DNA of 64,000 bases, taken from the NCBI GenBank assembly GCA_003508835.1, contig PUFA01000068.1, positions 6,200,001 through 6,264,000 of the forward strand, in the 5' to 3' direction. The notes beneath the pieces were generated by a model. It was given only the letters and a program-made list of their open reading frames with translations, did not search any database and was not told the DNA's origin. Shown here piece after piece: positions 11,843 to 24,665 of the stretch. Origin of the DNA: Eonycteris spelaea (Eukaryota > Chordata > Mammalia > Chiroptera > Pteropodidae). A program made the position numbers and the translations under genes. Position 1 is the first letter of the stretch; every line of letters starts with the position of its first letter.

Positions 11843-12775
11843 AACTACAATTCAATAGCAAATAGTTCCCACAAATAACCATATTGAAAAATGGGCAAAG
11901 GACTTGAATAGACATTTCTCCAAAGAAGACGTACAAATGATCAACAGCTATATGAAAACTTGCTCAATGTCACTAATCATCAGGGAAATGCAAATCAAAG
12001 CAATGAGGTAATTTCAAATCTGTTTGGATGGCTATTATAAAAAAAAAACAAAAACAAAAAAACAAAACAAGTAATAACTCACCCCACCTGCCAAAAAAGA
12101 TAATAAGTATTAGAAAGCATGGGAAAAATTTGGGCTCCTGTACACTGTTAGTGGAAATGTAAAATAATGCAGCAACTATGAAGAACGTCATAGAAGTTCC
12201 AAAAAGAAATTAAAATAATAGAACTACCATATGAACCAAGAATCCCACTTCTGGGTATTTACCAATGAAACTGAAATCAGAATCTCAAAGAAATATTTTC
12301 ACTTCTATGTTTATTGCAGCATTATTCACAATAGGCAGGTTATGGAAATGCCCCTAGTATTTATCAAGAGATAAATGGATAAAAAAGATGTGTGTTATAT
12401 ACATATATCTGAATATTATTCAGTCTTAAAAATGCCATTTGTGACAACCTGGAAGAACTTGAAAAACTTAATGCTAAATGAAATTAGCCAGTCACAGGAC
12501 AAATACTGCATGAGTCAGTATTCATAGAATCTAAGAGTCAGATTCATAGAATCAGAAGTAGAAAGGTGGTTGCCAGTAATTGATGGGTGAGGGAAAGGAG
12601 GAGTTGTTCAAAAGGGTATAAAGTTTCTGTTATGCTAAATGAATTATTCTAGAGATCTCCCATACAACATAGTCTGTTTAACAATGCAGTGTAGTGTACT
12701 TCAAAATTTGTTAAGAGGTAGTCATCATCTTAAGTGTTCTTACCATCTAAAAGGAAATAAATAAAAGTAGTGTGT
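11843..12775 (+). mobile_element. L1 LINE, ORF2 3' end and 3' UTR
   Basis: Sense L1: 'gaaaaatgggcaaaggactt', 'gaatagacatttctccaaag', 'atcagggaaatgcaaatcaa', 'aatcccacttctgggtattt', 'tttattgcagcattattcac', 'gtggttgccagtaattgat', 'gtcatcatcttaagtgttct'. An A-rich expansion (12040-12070) interrupts it. Frame is broken; the 72-codon minus ORF 11973-12191 is a shadow of the A-rich run. Confidence 0.85.
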
Positions 12776-13399
12776 GAAACTGATAATAGAGCAGTTTCTA
12801 GTGAATTTTTAGAAGAAATATGGCTTCTCAAAAATTCTACATAGCACTAAAATTCTTTCATACATGAAAACTAAAGATAATTTCAAATAAGTAAAGTTTC
12901 AAAAATGTGTCTCCTTATACACTTCTGGGGAAAACCACACTGAATACACATTTAAGCTTAATAAAATATGTCAAAAATTAATTTAAAAGCATAGCAATAT
13001 CTCTGTATGAAAGAATATCAGGTTATGAACATGTTAAACATAAAGCATTAAATGAAAATTAATACTGTAAGTAATTATAGAATTGCATATGAATGTAATA
13101 AATAACATAAAATGCAATGTTAATGCTAATAAGAAAGTGTTTTATAAATAGGAATTAATTTTGCAAAGGCCCATTGGTTAGATTTGGAACAAGGAAATTA
13201 AAAAGTAGTATTGGTCTTTATTTTAGAAAACAAGTCAAACATTATTTCAGAAAGTAAATGAATCCACTAGTAGAATTAAAAAGGATATTACCTTTTACAT
13301 TACTGCAGAAGATATGAAGCAAGTGTATATATTCCACATGGCAAATGGTGAGAAGCAAAGGAAATAAAAATATATATAAAAAACAAAACTGAGAACATA
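12776..13399. other. Unassigned AT-rich sequence
   Basis: No gene or repeat recognised. Very A/T-rich; may include undetected L1 ORF2 upstream of the clear block at 13400. Confidence 0.45.
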
Positions 13400-13830
13400 A
13401 AACAAAGTGACAGAATTAAAGCTACACATAACAGTGGTAACAGTAAAGGAAATTGCTTTAAACTATTCTATTAGCAAGGAAATATTCTCAGGAAGAATGG
13501 CAAAACTAAATCAAATTTTGAAACACCAAAGAAAGTGACATAGAAAGACTTCATGTAATAGGATGGGTAAAAGTTTATCATACATGGCAAATAGAAAGCA
13601 ATCAAGTATAGAAAGTCTAATAGCAAACAAGGAAGAATTTAAGGCAAAGAGCAGAGCTAAAATGAATAGAATCATTTTATAATTCTAAAATAGGCACTCT
13701 ATGGTGCAAACCAAATGATATTAAATCCTTGTGCATTAAATAATATAACATCAAAATAGATAAACTAAAAATTAAGAAATTAAATAATAACTTCATAATA
13801 GGAATTATACAAAGTACATAAAATATGTAT
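13400..13830 (+). mobile_element. L1 LINE, ORF2 5' half (endonuclease region) remnant
   Basis: Decayed sense ORF2: 'gacagaattaaagctacaca', 'gggtaaaagtttatcataca', 'ggcaaatagaaagcaatcaa', 'gaagaatttaaggcaaagag' and 'atcattttataattctaaa'. This order matches the endonuclease to reverse-transcriptase part of L1 ORF2. No open frame remains, and it is separate from the L1 3' end at 12775. Confidence 0.7.
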
Positions 13831-16071
13831 ATATTTATAATGTATAAGTACATTAATGTTCATTAATGTTTGAATTAATATATATTAATGGAAGCTTTTA
13901 CAGGGATTATCACTTACTTGTAAATACATATGCAATACTTGGGTGAAAAATTATTACTTGGTTCAAAAGATGCACAGTTGAGCTGTTTAATTCTAAATTC
14001 CTCCACTTTATCCCCTCCTAATCACCCAAAAAAGAATATTTAATCCTAATGAACAGAGAAACCCACTTATAAACAAAGTAAACAATATGATCACTCTTTT
14101 TTGATTAGGAAAACAATAATTTCATGACTTTTTCACATCGTATTTACTTCACCTTTTATTAGGGATAGAGAAAATAAGTGAGAAATTTTTAATATCTCAT
14201 TGTTTTCCTCAACTTATATTTGGCAATTTTTTTCAAACTAAAAAATTTGGAGGGAAAGTTAAATGAACATCAATATATACTTCACCTTTATTTAGATTTA
14301 GAGATTAACGTCATTTCACACTTACCCTTCCTTCCCTTACCCCTTTCTTCTCCCTCCCTCTCCATTCTCTCTCTCTCCTCATTTTTTTCCTCTGAACCAT
14401 TCAAGATTTCAAACTTCGTAACACTTCATTACTAAGTACTTCATAAATACTTTATTATGTACCTTCTAATAAAGTCATTCTCTTATATAGCCATAATACT
14501 ATAATCATACCTAAGAAAAATATCAATTTTATAATATTACCTAAATTTTCAAAACCACCACAGTTTGCTAATTTTTCCAAACAAGTGTTCACTAGCCGTT
14601 TTTTTTTTTTCAATCTAGGATCTAATGAATGGTTATACATTATATTTGTTTATTAATTTATCTAAGTCCTAGTAAACTTTTCAAAGAGGTCCTATTAGTT
14701 ATCTTGGAGCACATCCCACATTTTCAATTTGTCTAATGTATACTCCTAGATAGATTCAGGATAAATATTTTGGCAAGAATGCTACAAAGGCGATTGTTAA
14801 TACTTCTTAATGTATTACTCAGGAGACACTATGGAACAATATTGTGTCTATAATGTGAGACAAACTCTGTAATATGGATAAATATTTTTCTTTCTAAAGA
14901 TTGCATTTTACAGTGCCACATTTTATATCATATTATTCTAAGATTCCTCCATGAAGGTTCACCTCATAATTCATTTTCACACCTGAGAAAGCATTTTGTT
15001 TAGGAGTCTGTGGCATTCTCTTACTTTTGCCTGGAAAGAACTCTTATTCTTAATCATATTTTAACTTAAATCTAATGGCTTTAAATATCACTTTCAACAG
15101 GAAAACCAATTTCATGCACCTTTTAAAATAATAATGAGGTTATCTTGCCACCTATTTATTATTTATTTTTGGTCAGTATGACAGTATTTGGTCAGTATTC
15201 CCCTGAAATATTCAATGCCATCTACAGGATCCATGAATTTAGAAATACTTTGTTTATTTAAGTGCTTAGTTTATTTAAATACTTTATTATACATTTGTTA
15301 TCTATGTTGTTAACAATGTTGAAAAATGGAGAATATTTACAACTCAGTAGGATAGGTAAAATCTTGATCGGTTTAAAACAAAATTATTAAATTATAACAA
15401 ATTTACAATAATTAATAGGTCCTATATTTTCTTTCCTGATATCTATTATAAAATAATAATTATTCTTTTCTTATCAAATTATTATCAAATTGAACATCTA
15501 TTTTCCGTTTTGAAATTAAAAATGATATATTGGTATAAACACCCAGAATTACGAGATATGTTTTAGGCAATTGTGGAGCATAATAAATGTAACAAATGGG
15601 GTAAATAATAATAGCTCATAGTTTTTATCTATTTTACAACTTAACATGTAATTGTACTTAAAGAAATATTTCTTTTTCTTTTTTCTTCTCTAAATTAAGA
15701 TAAATTATTTGTTTCACATACACTAAAGAATCTATGATTAACTTCTGAATGAGACCATTGCAATCTCTTTTTCCCAAGTCTCCTTACAACATATATGAAT
15801 ACAAATTGTGGGTATTGAGTATTTTAAAACTGAAATTAGTATCATTTTTATCTGTTTCATATAATAGTTGTTTTCTAAAGTATATTTTTTAGAGCAATTA
15901 CAATTGAAAACTATTGAGTAAATAGTTTCTAACTGTGGAAACATAAGTGAATTTGCATTATGAGAAGATATTTTTCTGTTGGGTGTGTATATATCAGATG
16001 TGTCTGTAATTTCTCTCCTCTAAGTGTGGACCTGGTTTTAGAAGTTATAACAATAACAAAAGAGACACCAA
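13831..16071. other. 2.2 kb AT-rich, nothing recognised
   Basis: No gene found. A pyrimidine-rich tract (about 14325-14395, C/T-rich on the plus strand) produces the 71-codon ORF at 14220-14435, which is a composition artefact. Short internal echoes of 'cattaatgtt' occur at about 13850-13872. Confidence 0.5.
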
Positions 16072-16172
16072 AGTTGGGTGGCGAATATACAATGCAGTTT
16101 GCAGATGGCGTATTATAGAATTGTACACTTGAAACCTATATCATTTTATTAATAAATTTAATAAAATTTAAA
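16072..16172 (+). mobile_element. L1 3'-terminal fragment
   Basis: Only the last 100 bp of an L1 3' UTR: 'ttgggtggcgaatatacaat', 'tacacttgaaacctatatc' and 'aataaatttaataaaat'. It matches the 3' end at 4310-4430, so the two copies belong to the same or a sister L1 subfamily. It is a severely 5'-truncated insertion. Confidence 0.8.
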
Positions 16173-18045
16173 AATTCTTAGTTAAGACAAAAGCAGTAGA
16201 GTATAAAAGGCATAGTTAAAATAGATGTTAAGGAAGAAAACTTTACTTTTGTTGGTCACAAACTAGATTTGTGGAAAGTAAAATAAAAAAGAATCTAGGA
16301 TGACTCTAAGGTTTATTTTGACATATGCATATGGTACCTTTATATATGACTGAGAATTAAATATAAATTCATATTTTAAGGGAAGGACAATTAATTCCAC
16401 TTTGAGAATTGTGTTTGTGGTGTTAAGATAACATTCAATTAGATTCTTGGTATGCAATTTAACATGTAATTCTGGATATAAGGAAAGCAGTCTGGTCTAA
16501 AGTTATAAATTTCAAAGCCATATAAGTGGATCAGATTGCTCATTTTATAGCTTAAGAGTATGAGAAAACTGAGAATGACATACTAGGACTATATCAATAT
16601 TTATAAGGATGTTAGAAAGACATGAATGCCATCAACACATTTTCTTTCTGTTCTTGTGTTCATTTAGTTGTGGATCCATTCTCCTGGCCAGTCCTTGCTT
16701 AAGTCTTCTGATATTCCTATAGAAGGATTTAACCTAGTAGTTTTCTTCTTATACTGGCTCCTAATTAGAAAACTGTTGTATAAAGAAATATATAACATTG
16801 TGAGGGCTTAAGTCAGATATTGCTGAGACAAAGGGAGGGAGAGAGGAAGCTCATATACAGAGATAACTATCAAAGATGAAATTAATTTAAGGCCTGAGAA
16901 GGAGATAAAAATGATAAAATAACATATAGTATGCATTAGAGAAAGTGTAATATAGTGATGATCCTAAAATAAGTTACTCCCTCCTATATTGGTAGAATTC
17001 AGTCATAATACCTATACCCACTTTCAAGGGAGATGTAGCCTAACACAGAGCTCAGGGATGAGAGTTGTTTTTTTTTTTTCAATAATTATCTCATCTCTGC
17101 AGGACTCAACAAGACTATAAAACAGAGAAAAAGATATTGCGTGCTATGCAAATGAAGAAAAAAATCATAATTCTTTCTAATGACCTTAAAATTTTAAAGG
17201 ATCAAATATTACATGATTCAACTGCGACAATAGTTATATATGACTGAATGTAGTATAAGACACAATACCTGCTAGATATTAGAGGAGTAGGAAATTATTT
17301 TGAATCATTATTATCTATATAAGTCTCAGAAAAGACCTCACAGAGAGCTGGTATTCCAGCATGTGGAAGGACAAGGGTAAATGCACACTCACGTCTCCTC
17401 ATACACCATCCTTCTATTTCCAGAGGTTTTGTACCCCAGGTAGATGATCCCATCTATTTATATAAGTATTGTCTATGGACACCAAGTTAATTGGATAACT
17501 TTCGTTTCCCTTTATCTTCTTGAATTTGGGTGAGAGGAGCTGTCTGAGCATCATAAATCTCCATCAGTCTGGTATTGCGCTGGCTGTTTAACTCCAAATA
17601 GGAAGCTTATGAGTTATGATGATTTATAGTTTTAATCTTTTCTATAAATGAGTATGGAGGCTATGCAACAGGCCCCTATTTACAAAGAAAACTGCAGATA
17701 AATAAGTAAATAGATAAATAGATGATAGATCAATAGATAATCATAATAACCTTGAGATTAAGATGTTACAAAACAGTTAAGATTGAAGAAACAAATTTTT
17801 AAACCACTTCTTCTGGGGTGGATAGCAAATTGGTATTTGCTTTATTTGTAAATTTTTATGAATGAGTAATTGGAAATCTGTGGAGTTATTGTATCCACAG
17901 CAATAATATATTGGATTATACCCATTATCTTACTTTCCATGACATTAATTTCTGATTTATATGACACACTTTGAATAAAGGCTCTTATCTCAACACATTT
18001 TCTAAAAAGTTATAAGTATAGAATATTAAAACTGGAAGCTACTTT
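16173..18045. other. 1.9 kb, nothing recognised apart from a short TAGA-rich patch
   Basis: No gene or named repeat. At about 17698-17745 there is an imperfect TAGA/TAAA microsatellite. Confidence 0.5.
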
Positions 18046-18165
18046 TTTTGACATATAATGTATAAATTTACAGTGTACATGTTAATTTGATACATTTAGA
18101 TATTATCATTCTAATTGCCATTTTAGGGGTATTTAACACCTCTATCACATTACATAATTATCCCA
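18046..18165 (-). mobile_element. L1 3' end, minus strand (3' part of a fourth inverted copy)
   Basis: Antisense L1 3' terminus: 'ttttttgacatataatgta', 'tgttaatttgatacattt', 'ttaacacctctatcacatta', preceded on its 3' side by a short T-run that would be the poly-A tail. The upstream L1 sequence lies at 18174-18325 in the opposite orientation. Confidence 0.65.
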
Positions 18166-18173
18166 TATTTTTA

Positions 18174-18325
18174 GAGATTGGAATAATTAAGTTTGAGACG
18201 TTGTTTAAAAGTACAAACTTGCAACAAGAAGTAAATAAGCCATAGAGATCTAATACACAAGTATAATGAATACAGACAACCATAGTGTACTATGATCATC
18301 AAACTTGCTAAGAAGATACATTAAA
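18174..18325 (+). mobile_element. Inverted 5' segment of the fourth L1 copy
   Basis: Sense L1 3' UTR lying just upstream, in L1 order, of the sequence in 18046-18165: 'aagtacaaacttgcaacaag', 'agatctaatacacaagtat', 'tgctaagaagataca'. The two halves face each other with a gap of roughly 25 L1 bases at the junction. This fits twin priming with a small loss at the join. Confidence 0.65.
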
Positions 18326-19022
18326 GCTAGTTTAATCTATGCCCAAGATGGTTTAAGTATTTTTCACCAAAGTTAGAGTCATAGTTGTTGGCAGAGATGA
18401 GACTATAACCAAAGATTCAATTTTTCACTCATCCCCCAATCTAACATGCTGTGTTAACATATACTGTTTAATATTCAATGTTCAAATAATTAACCAATTT
18501 AAAAGTAAATATTTGAATGTAATACATGAATCTTATCTTTAAAAATAGTGTTTTACACATTTTTAGACTATTCTTGGAAGAATCAAGATAAGCATGATGC
18601 ATGCTCATTAGTTTATTGTGATAAACTCATTGATGTCTGAATTAATTGGAGATATTTGCTTTATACATTGTGGTGCTTTACAAATTTTTGCAACTACAGT
18701 TTTTTTCTTTCTAAGCAATTGTCATCTTCATTTTCTGTTTCTATTAGAATAATTGTTTCAATCCAAAACCTTATAACAAAGCACTAATTTAATCCGTTAT
18801 ATATATAGGGTAATGTTATGATCTAGTTTGTTAGAATAATATATAGGAAATAAGCATCAAATACATTTTGAGAAGTGTTTAAAAATGATGACATGAACTT
18901 CATGATACATGTTTTAAAATTTAATATCTCAATTAGTTATGTACTAGATGGATGATATTATTAGGTTCCTGTATTAGTGATTGTTATAAGAAAATGTTAT
19001 AACTAGAGAGTTGTCAGAATCT
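18326..19022. other. Unassigned sequence
   Basis: No gene or repeat recognised. Confidence 0.5.
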
Positions 19023-19061
19023 CCATCATTATCATCATCATCGTCATTGTCATCATCATTA
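19023..19061. repeat. Imperfect (CAT)n microsatellite
   Basis: CAT/TCATCG units with substitutions, e.g. 'catcatcatcgtcattg'. Degenerate and therefore probably stable. It precedes a MIR by about 35 bases. Confidence 0.75.
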
Positions 19062-19097
19062 TATCCCCAGAGATACTCTTCATTAATAAGTTTCTAG

Positions 19098-19300
19098 GTG
19101 AATTTATGTCTATATTTTAACCCTGACTCTACCTCTTATCTGCATTACCTTAATGAGTTACAAAATCAGGTCATCAATTATAAAATGGGAATAACAATGG
19201 AAGTTATCTCAAAGTTTTATGAAGATTAAATTTTAAATATGTTATAAAAATATGTATTACAGTGCCTAGTACACAGCAAGCATATTAATTATAGAAGTTG
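19098..19300 (+). mobile_element. MIR SINE
   Basis: Good match to the MIR order: 'accctgactctacctcttat', 'ataaaatgggaataacaat', 'gaagattaaattttaaata' and 'cagtgcctagtacacagcaa'. The tRNA-like head is weak; the core and 3' end are clear. An ancient, inactive SINE. Confidence 0.8.
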
Positions 19301-19849
19301 TTAAAGTGGTGGTAAAAAAAATAGTAGCAGAGGAGTATTAGTAGAGGAAATAGGGCAGTGGTAGTAATGTTGGTACATTAGTAATAATGACTCATATTTC
19401 CTTAATATTATCTTTGTTGTAGAAATGATAGAGAAGGGGCCCTAAATTTAGTAGAGTTGATTTTATATCGTCTTATGTTTTCCAACAAAAAGATGGGAAT
19501 AATAAGAATACACTTAAAATAAGATCTCATAGGGTTTTTATGAGATAAACTAATACATATGAATACTTAGAGCAGCCTTAATCAATAAATATCTAATACT
19601 ATGCTGTGTTTTTTTTTTCATACCTGAAACGTTGTAAGTGTAAAATCTATGTCTGTGACCAAAAATTGTCCTTTAATTCAATACTATATTGCCTCCAAAA
19701 TCAGCTTGTTGTTATAGATAGCAATTAGCATACTAATTAATAAAGTGAATTTATTTATTCATCGTGATAGTGAGAATGTCAGATAATATATGCTAAAAGT
19801 GAATTAGTTTCCTAAAATAGGGAATGTTTGACTACTCTTTGTTAAGCTT
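19301..19849. other. Unassigned sequence
   Basis: No gene or repeat recognised in this stretch. Confidence 0.5.
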
Positions 19850-20840
19850 ATTTAATGTGTAGCCTGGGTTCTCTTTAGAAGTGACCCAAGGAGAAAATGG
19901 CTTCCACTATGTTGACTCTTTGGATACTTTTCAGCATCTGCTGGATTTTTCTTGTTTCTGCTCGTACATGCTTTTGAATGATTTTTAAGGGTCTAATTTC
20001 CTGTGTTATATTCCTTCTTTCTTAAGATAGTGATTTCTGATATATTCTGTTGTCGTCTCTCTTTTTGATAGACTTAAATCCAGATTTTACCACTGAACCT
20101 ATGTTAACATTACCTGAGCTAATAGCAGATTTTTAAGTACTGTTGTATTATTTTAAACTATAATGCTCTCACCCAGGTATCAGATTACAATAGTCCATTT
20201 AAACCACCATTTGAATATAATGTGTCTGAATATGGTTTTTCCTTTGTTTCTCTATTCCTCCTACTTCAGTTTCATCAAGCTTTTTACATCTGAAAGTTGA
20301 TGCCCTTCTCAACATTTAGTAATTTCAGGACCTTTATTTTTCTATTTTTCCTTCCCTATTCTTTTTCTCCTCTTCTTTTAGGACTCTAATTATACTTATG
20401 TTCAGCTACTTGATATAACCCCCCAGATTTATAAAATTCTGTTAATTGTTTCTTTAGTTTTTTTCTATGTGTTCTTCAGACATATTAATTTCTATGGGTT
20501 TATCTTTAAGTATATGAACTCTTGCTTCTGTTTTCTATCTTCTATTGACTGTTATGCAATGATTTATTTTTTAGTTGTTGTACCACTCAGTTTTAGATTT
20601 TACATTTGTCCTCTTTATAGTTTCTTTCTATGCCAACATTCCCTATCAGTTCACTCATTATATGTATTTTTTCTTTAACTTTATAAACATATTTATGATA
20701 TCTGCTATAAATCTCTATTATTTTAATATCTGAGTCATTTTGATTACTATTTGGGTTTGATTACTATTGGCTTATTTTTTTTTTTTTTGTCTTGAGTGTA
20801 AATCACATTTTCCTGTTTTCTACATATCTAGTGATTATGA
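19850..20840 (-). mobile_element. L1-associated 5'-region repeat, antisense, diverged
   Basis: T/C-rich sequence resembling the 690-2480 and 50100-51830 blocks: 'ttttaggactctaattatac', 'gctacttgatata', 'atgatatctgctataaatc', 'tctgagtcattttgattact', 'acatatctagtgatt'. Boundaries are approximate. The 69-codon ORF at 20469-20678 falls inside it and is not supported as coding. Confidence 0.45.
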
Positions 20841-23800
20841 TGGAAGAATGAATACTATGAGTGATATGTTACAGAAGGTGGGGAATTTCCCATGGTTTCT
20901 AAAAAGAATTGTCTCCATTTTAATGGCTACAGTAAAACTATGAACTCTGTCTTCCTTGCAGAAGGCAGAATCTGAGTTATCTATTTTTCTTAGCTTCCAG
21001 TTGATACATTCTTTCCAAGACATTTGAGATCAAGTTTAAGTGCACATTGTAAAGTGACCAGTCAGATGTTTGGGTGAATTTTGTACACAAATATTGGTGC
21101 TTACCTCTTTCCATTATCACCTGCCCCCCTCCCATTTCTGTTATCTGACATCTCAAGTTAGAAAAATTATGTCTTTCTGCTACCCAAATTTTGAGGAATA
21201 TAAAGTCTACAAAATCAAAAATCACACAGGCTGCACTTTGTCTTTCAAGGACCCTCTCTTATATCTTCTGTCTGATTTTGCTCACACTTCAGGACTATGT
21301 ATTTTTTTTTTTAAATCATAGTTTGAATTTTATAAATCTTACATGCAGGAAGAAGATTAACCTATTCAAACTACTACAGAATGATTGGAATAAAAAAAAT
21401 AAAATTCCCATTCTTTTTAAATTGGCAATAATTATAGTAATTGGGCTTTTGTCAGGGTAAACTGAAATAATTTATATAACCCTTATGGTGTATATTTTGA
21501 CACATTGAATACTCAAAAATATTATATACTCATTATAATACTAAGTTTTTTTGTTTTTCTTTTGGTATCAGACCTTTGAAAACATTTTCATGATTGGGCA
21601 TCTTTCTGTTGAAAAAAATTTTTTTTAATATCTTATTTTTTAGGGAGATAGTATGTTAAAAAGCAACTATAATCCAGTTAGACAGTGGCCACAAGAAGAA
21701 TACACAGAGAGATAATAGATGTTTTTGAGACTGGGCATATTTTGCAATATTTTTAAAATGAGATTTTCAGAAGTAACAAAGAGTAATTATACCTTTAGTA
21801 TAAATATAATTTAGATCAAACAAAAAAATATCAATATATGGCATAGCAGAACTTTTTAACATGCAATAGAAGGAATGCTAATTCAGAGTTGCAGAACTTG
21901 TCAGCATCTTTGTTTGTTATCTAACCATTATTAACTATTTCTTCACCCAAAATGTAAGAACTCCTCCAGGATCTGATAACAGTTCAAAATAAATAACATT
22001 CCTGAGTCCTCTGAAAAATGTTCTTAAGTCCTCTGAGAAGTCTTAAAGCTTTTCACAAATTAACATATGATGATTATCCTCTCTTACAAGTAAAATAATA
22101 CTTTACATTTTAAGTTAATTTATTTTGAAAAGTTATATTCAGATATTAAAAGTTTTATGGTTTAAAAAATAAATTCCAGAGCTTTTTGTAATCAAAGATG
22201 CTTTTGAAATTGGAATAATCTGCACTATCTTTAAATTTTTTCTCTTTGGGTAAAAATATGAAGTTCAAAAGTGACTTCAATTTAAATAAATTAACACACT
22301 TTCAAACCAATACTTACTAACAAAATTTAATATTATATAAATTAAGATGTAAGAAAAAGCATAATTTTTTCATTTAAAATTCAGAAAAGACTTCTAGCAA
22401 TATCTTATAATTAATATGATTTAATTGATAACATGATTTATTTATTTTTGTTAAAATTAAGTAGAATTATATATGTAGCATCTGCAGGCTCTAAATGAAT
22501 TCTTCTGTCATAAAACGATATTCCTTCATATAAGTAAACATTTTTTTATTTCAGATTAATTATAAATGTGATATTAATCACTACTTCGATTAGTTAGGTC
22601 TGAAAAGAAACAAGAATCTGTATCAGTTCAATAAAATAACTTCTTCAGTTTTTGAATTGCAATCAGCATTTGGGAAATTACTGTTGAGTTTTCCATTTTC
22701 ATTCATGTTCGAAAGAAATCAGTTGTTTTTCCAATGATGGCCTTTCAAAAATCATTCCCATCTTCTTTCATTATTTTAGAATGTTTTTCTTTTGACTATC
22801 ACATCTCAGGAGATTTGCCTCCAATAATAGGAAACCTATACATGAATTCATAAATACTGGTTGAAAAATATCTGTTTTAGTCAGTCAAACTAGATGTTTT
22901 AATAGGAAATATTGTATAAAATCTAAGTAGTATTATTCAATTTATTTCTACAAATTTCAGTTTTAGAATTGTATAGGTGAGGTATTTAATGTATTTGATC
23001 TTCATTTGCTATACTCTGAAGCTTCAGTTTTATAAAAGTTATAAAAATTATATGCTCATTGTACATTTTCCATGTCTCTTTTAAAATGTAGGTTTTATTC
23101 TTTACTTCTTTCCTTAGGTGTCAGTAATTTTTGGTTGTAACTCTTCTTTCTCCTTCCTACATTCTTTTGTTTTCCCTGTTATTTTGATGCAAGTCTCTCT
23201 TCAAATTTGAAACTATAAACTGCATTTTCAAGATAAACTAGTATGTGCCATTCTCTAAAATTTTCAATCAGTCTGATTTATAGAATATATAGAAATGTAG
23301 AAAAATATCACTATGGTAATTTTCTCTTGTGTATTGGGAACCAAAAGAGTTATCTGTGGGAGAAAGCTGGCTAGAATTTGACTGACCAAAAAAATGATCA
23401 TACTGAGGTACAAACTCAGATAATATCAATTTATAATCAATGATTTTAAAAAATATTTATAACATACAAGATTCCAGCCATTGAGTTACATTGCATTTTG
23501 TTAAGTAATCCAGGGAAATGCATATCACAGATTTGGTGGTGGGTTTTGTGGGAGCGACTGGAGTAAAAATATTAGCAAGGTGCTCTTTGGAGTTGTTTAT
23601 GTAGACCACTAAGATGAAAGATATTTGAGGGATTTTTACATTAACAATATCAACAAAATGGTGATAATTTTTTAAACAAGATTATTTTTTCAAGAAACTC
23701 AAGTATATTTTTGGTGCCTGATTTTTAAAAATCTTATATGTAACCTATTCACAGTTTTTCTTTTAGTCACATATCACTGAACTCTTATTGAAAAGCCTTT

Positions 23801-24464
23801 GGATTCAAAATACTCTTTTTAAATTGCTTGTTATGAAACAATTTATGATCATTTATTGCCATCCAAATGAACAATATAATTTCCCTCTCTCTAAGAGAAT
23901 GGATTTAAAATCCAAAATAATCACCAAGAATATAATCAAGGAGAAGAATCACTTTGAAAATGCTGCATGCTATATTCATCAAAGCATAGGCCAGAAATGT
24001 TTTCAGTTGATTTTTAGGATCTCTGATTTAATGGCAGTTTCATTAAACTGTAATATTTGAAAGCGGAAAGATGTTGTCTGTGCAAGGCCAGGGAGCAGTT
24101 GTATAGTGGAATATTTAGAAGAAAACTCTAACTGGCTATGTAACATGATGAAAGTTTTTCATTGTCTTGGGGCTCAGTTTTTTCTTGGGTAACATAAAGG
24201 AATTATACCTGATTATCCATCTCCTAGTTTTCTTTGAGCTGTGTTTTTCTTATTCATGGGAGAGTTAGAGAAGAGTATTAATCTACTGTCAGATCTGTAT
24301 AAATTACAGAAGAAGTAAATGGATGTTTTTTCTACTTTCCTATATACATAAGTATGTCTTCATTTTTTTAATTTTAACAACTGCTGAATGAAGCATACTT
24401 GCTTTTACAACTATTGTCATAATGTCATTTATCTTACTTCATTATGATATTTAAAATATTAACC
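20841..24464. other. 3.6 kb without any recognised repeat or gene
   Basis: Longest stretch in the window in which I recognise nothing. AT-rich throughout. The longest ORFs (82-90 codons at 20977-21225, 21070-21321, 21191-21460 and 23788-24060) overlap each other on both strands or have skewed composition, and show no protein signature. Either ancient repeats are decayed beyond reading, or part of it is unique DNA. Confidence 0.5.
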
Positions 24465-24665
24465 CTAATAACTCTCACTTTTGAGCACTTAATAAACATA
24501 TGACACTATGTATTCACTTTACATAGAGTATCATTAAATTATTTATAAAATTATCTATTTAAAAATATTCGTTAAGGATTCATTACATTTTGGGCACAGT
24601 ATGTGCCATGATCCTTATTTAATGGATGACAGAAAGGAAGTTGCCATTAGGTCACATAACTTGTG
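24465..24665 (-). mobile_element. MIR/L2-like ancient repeat, weak
   Basis: Reverse-oriented landmarks: 'gagcacttaataaacatatg', 'cagtatgtgccatgatcc', 'gacagaaaggaagttgcc', 'taggtcacataacttgtgg'. Two overlapping old elements are possible. Confidence 0.4.

Noticed and set aside
22340..22560. Possible tRNA or small RNA gene in AT-rich DNA
   Set aside because: No A/B box pair or cloverleaf could be built by eye.
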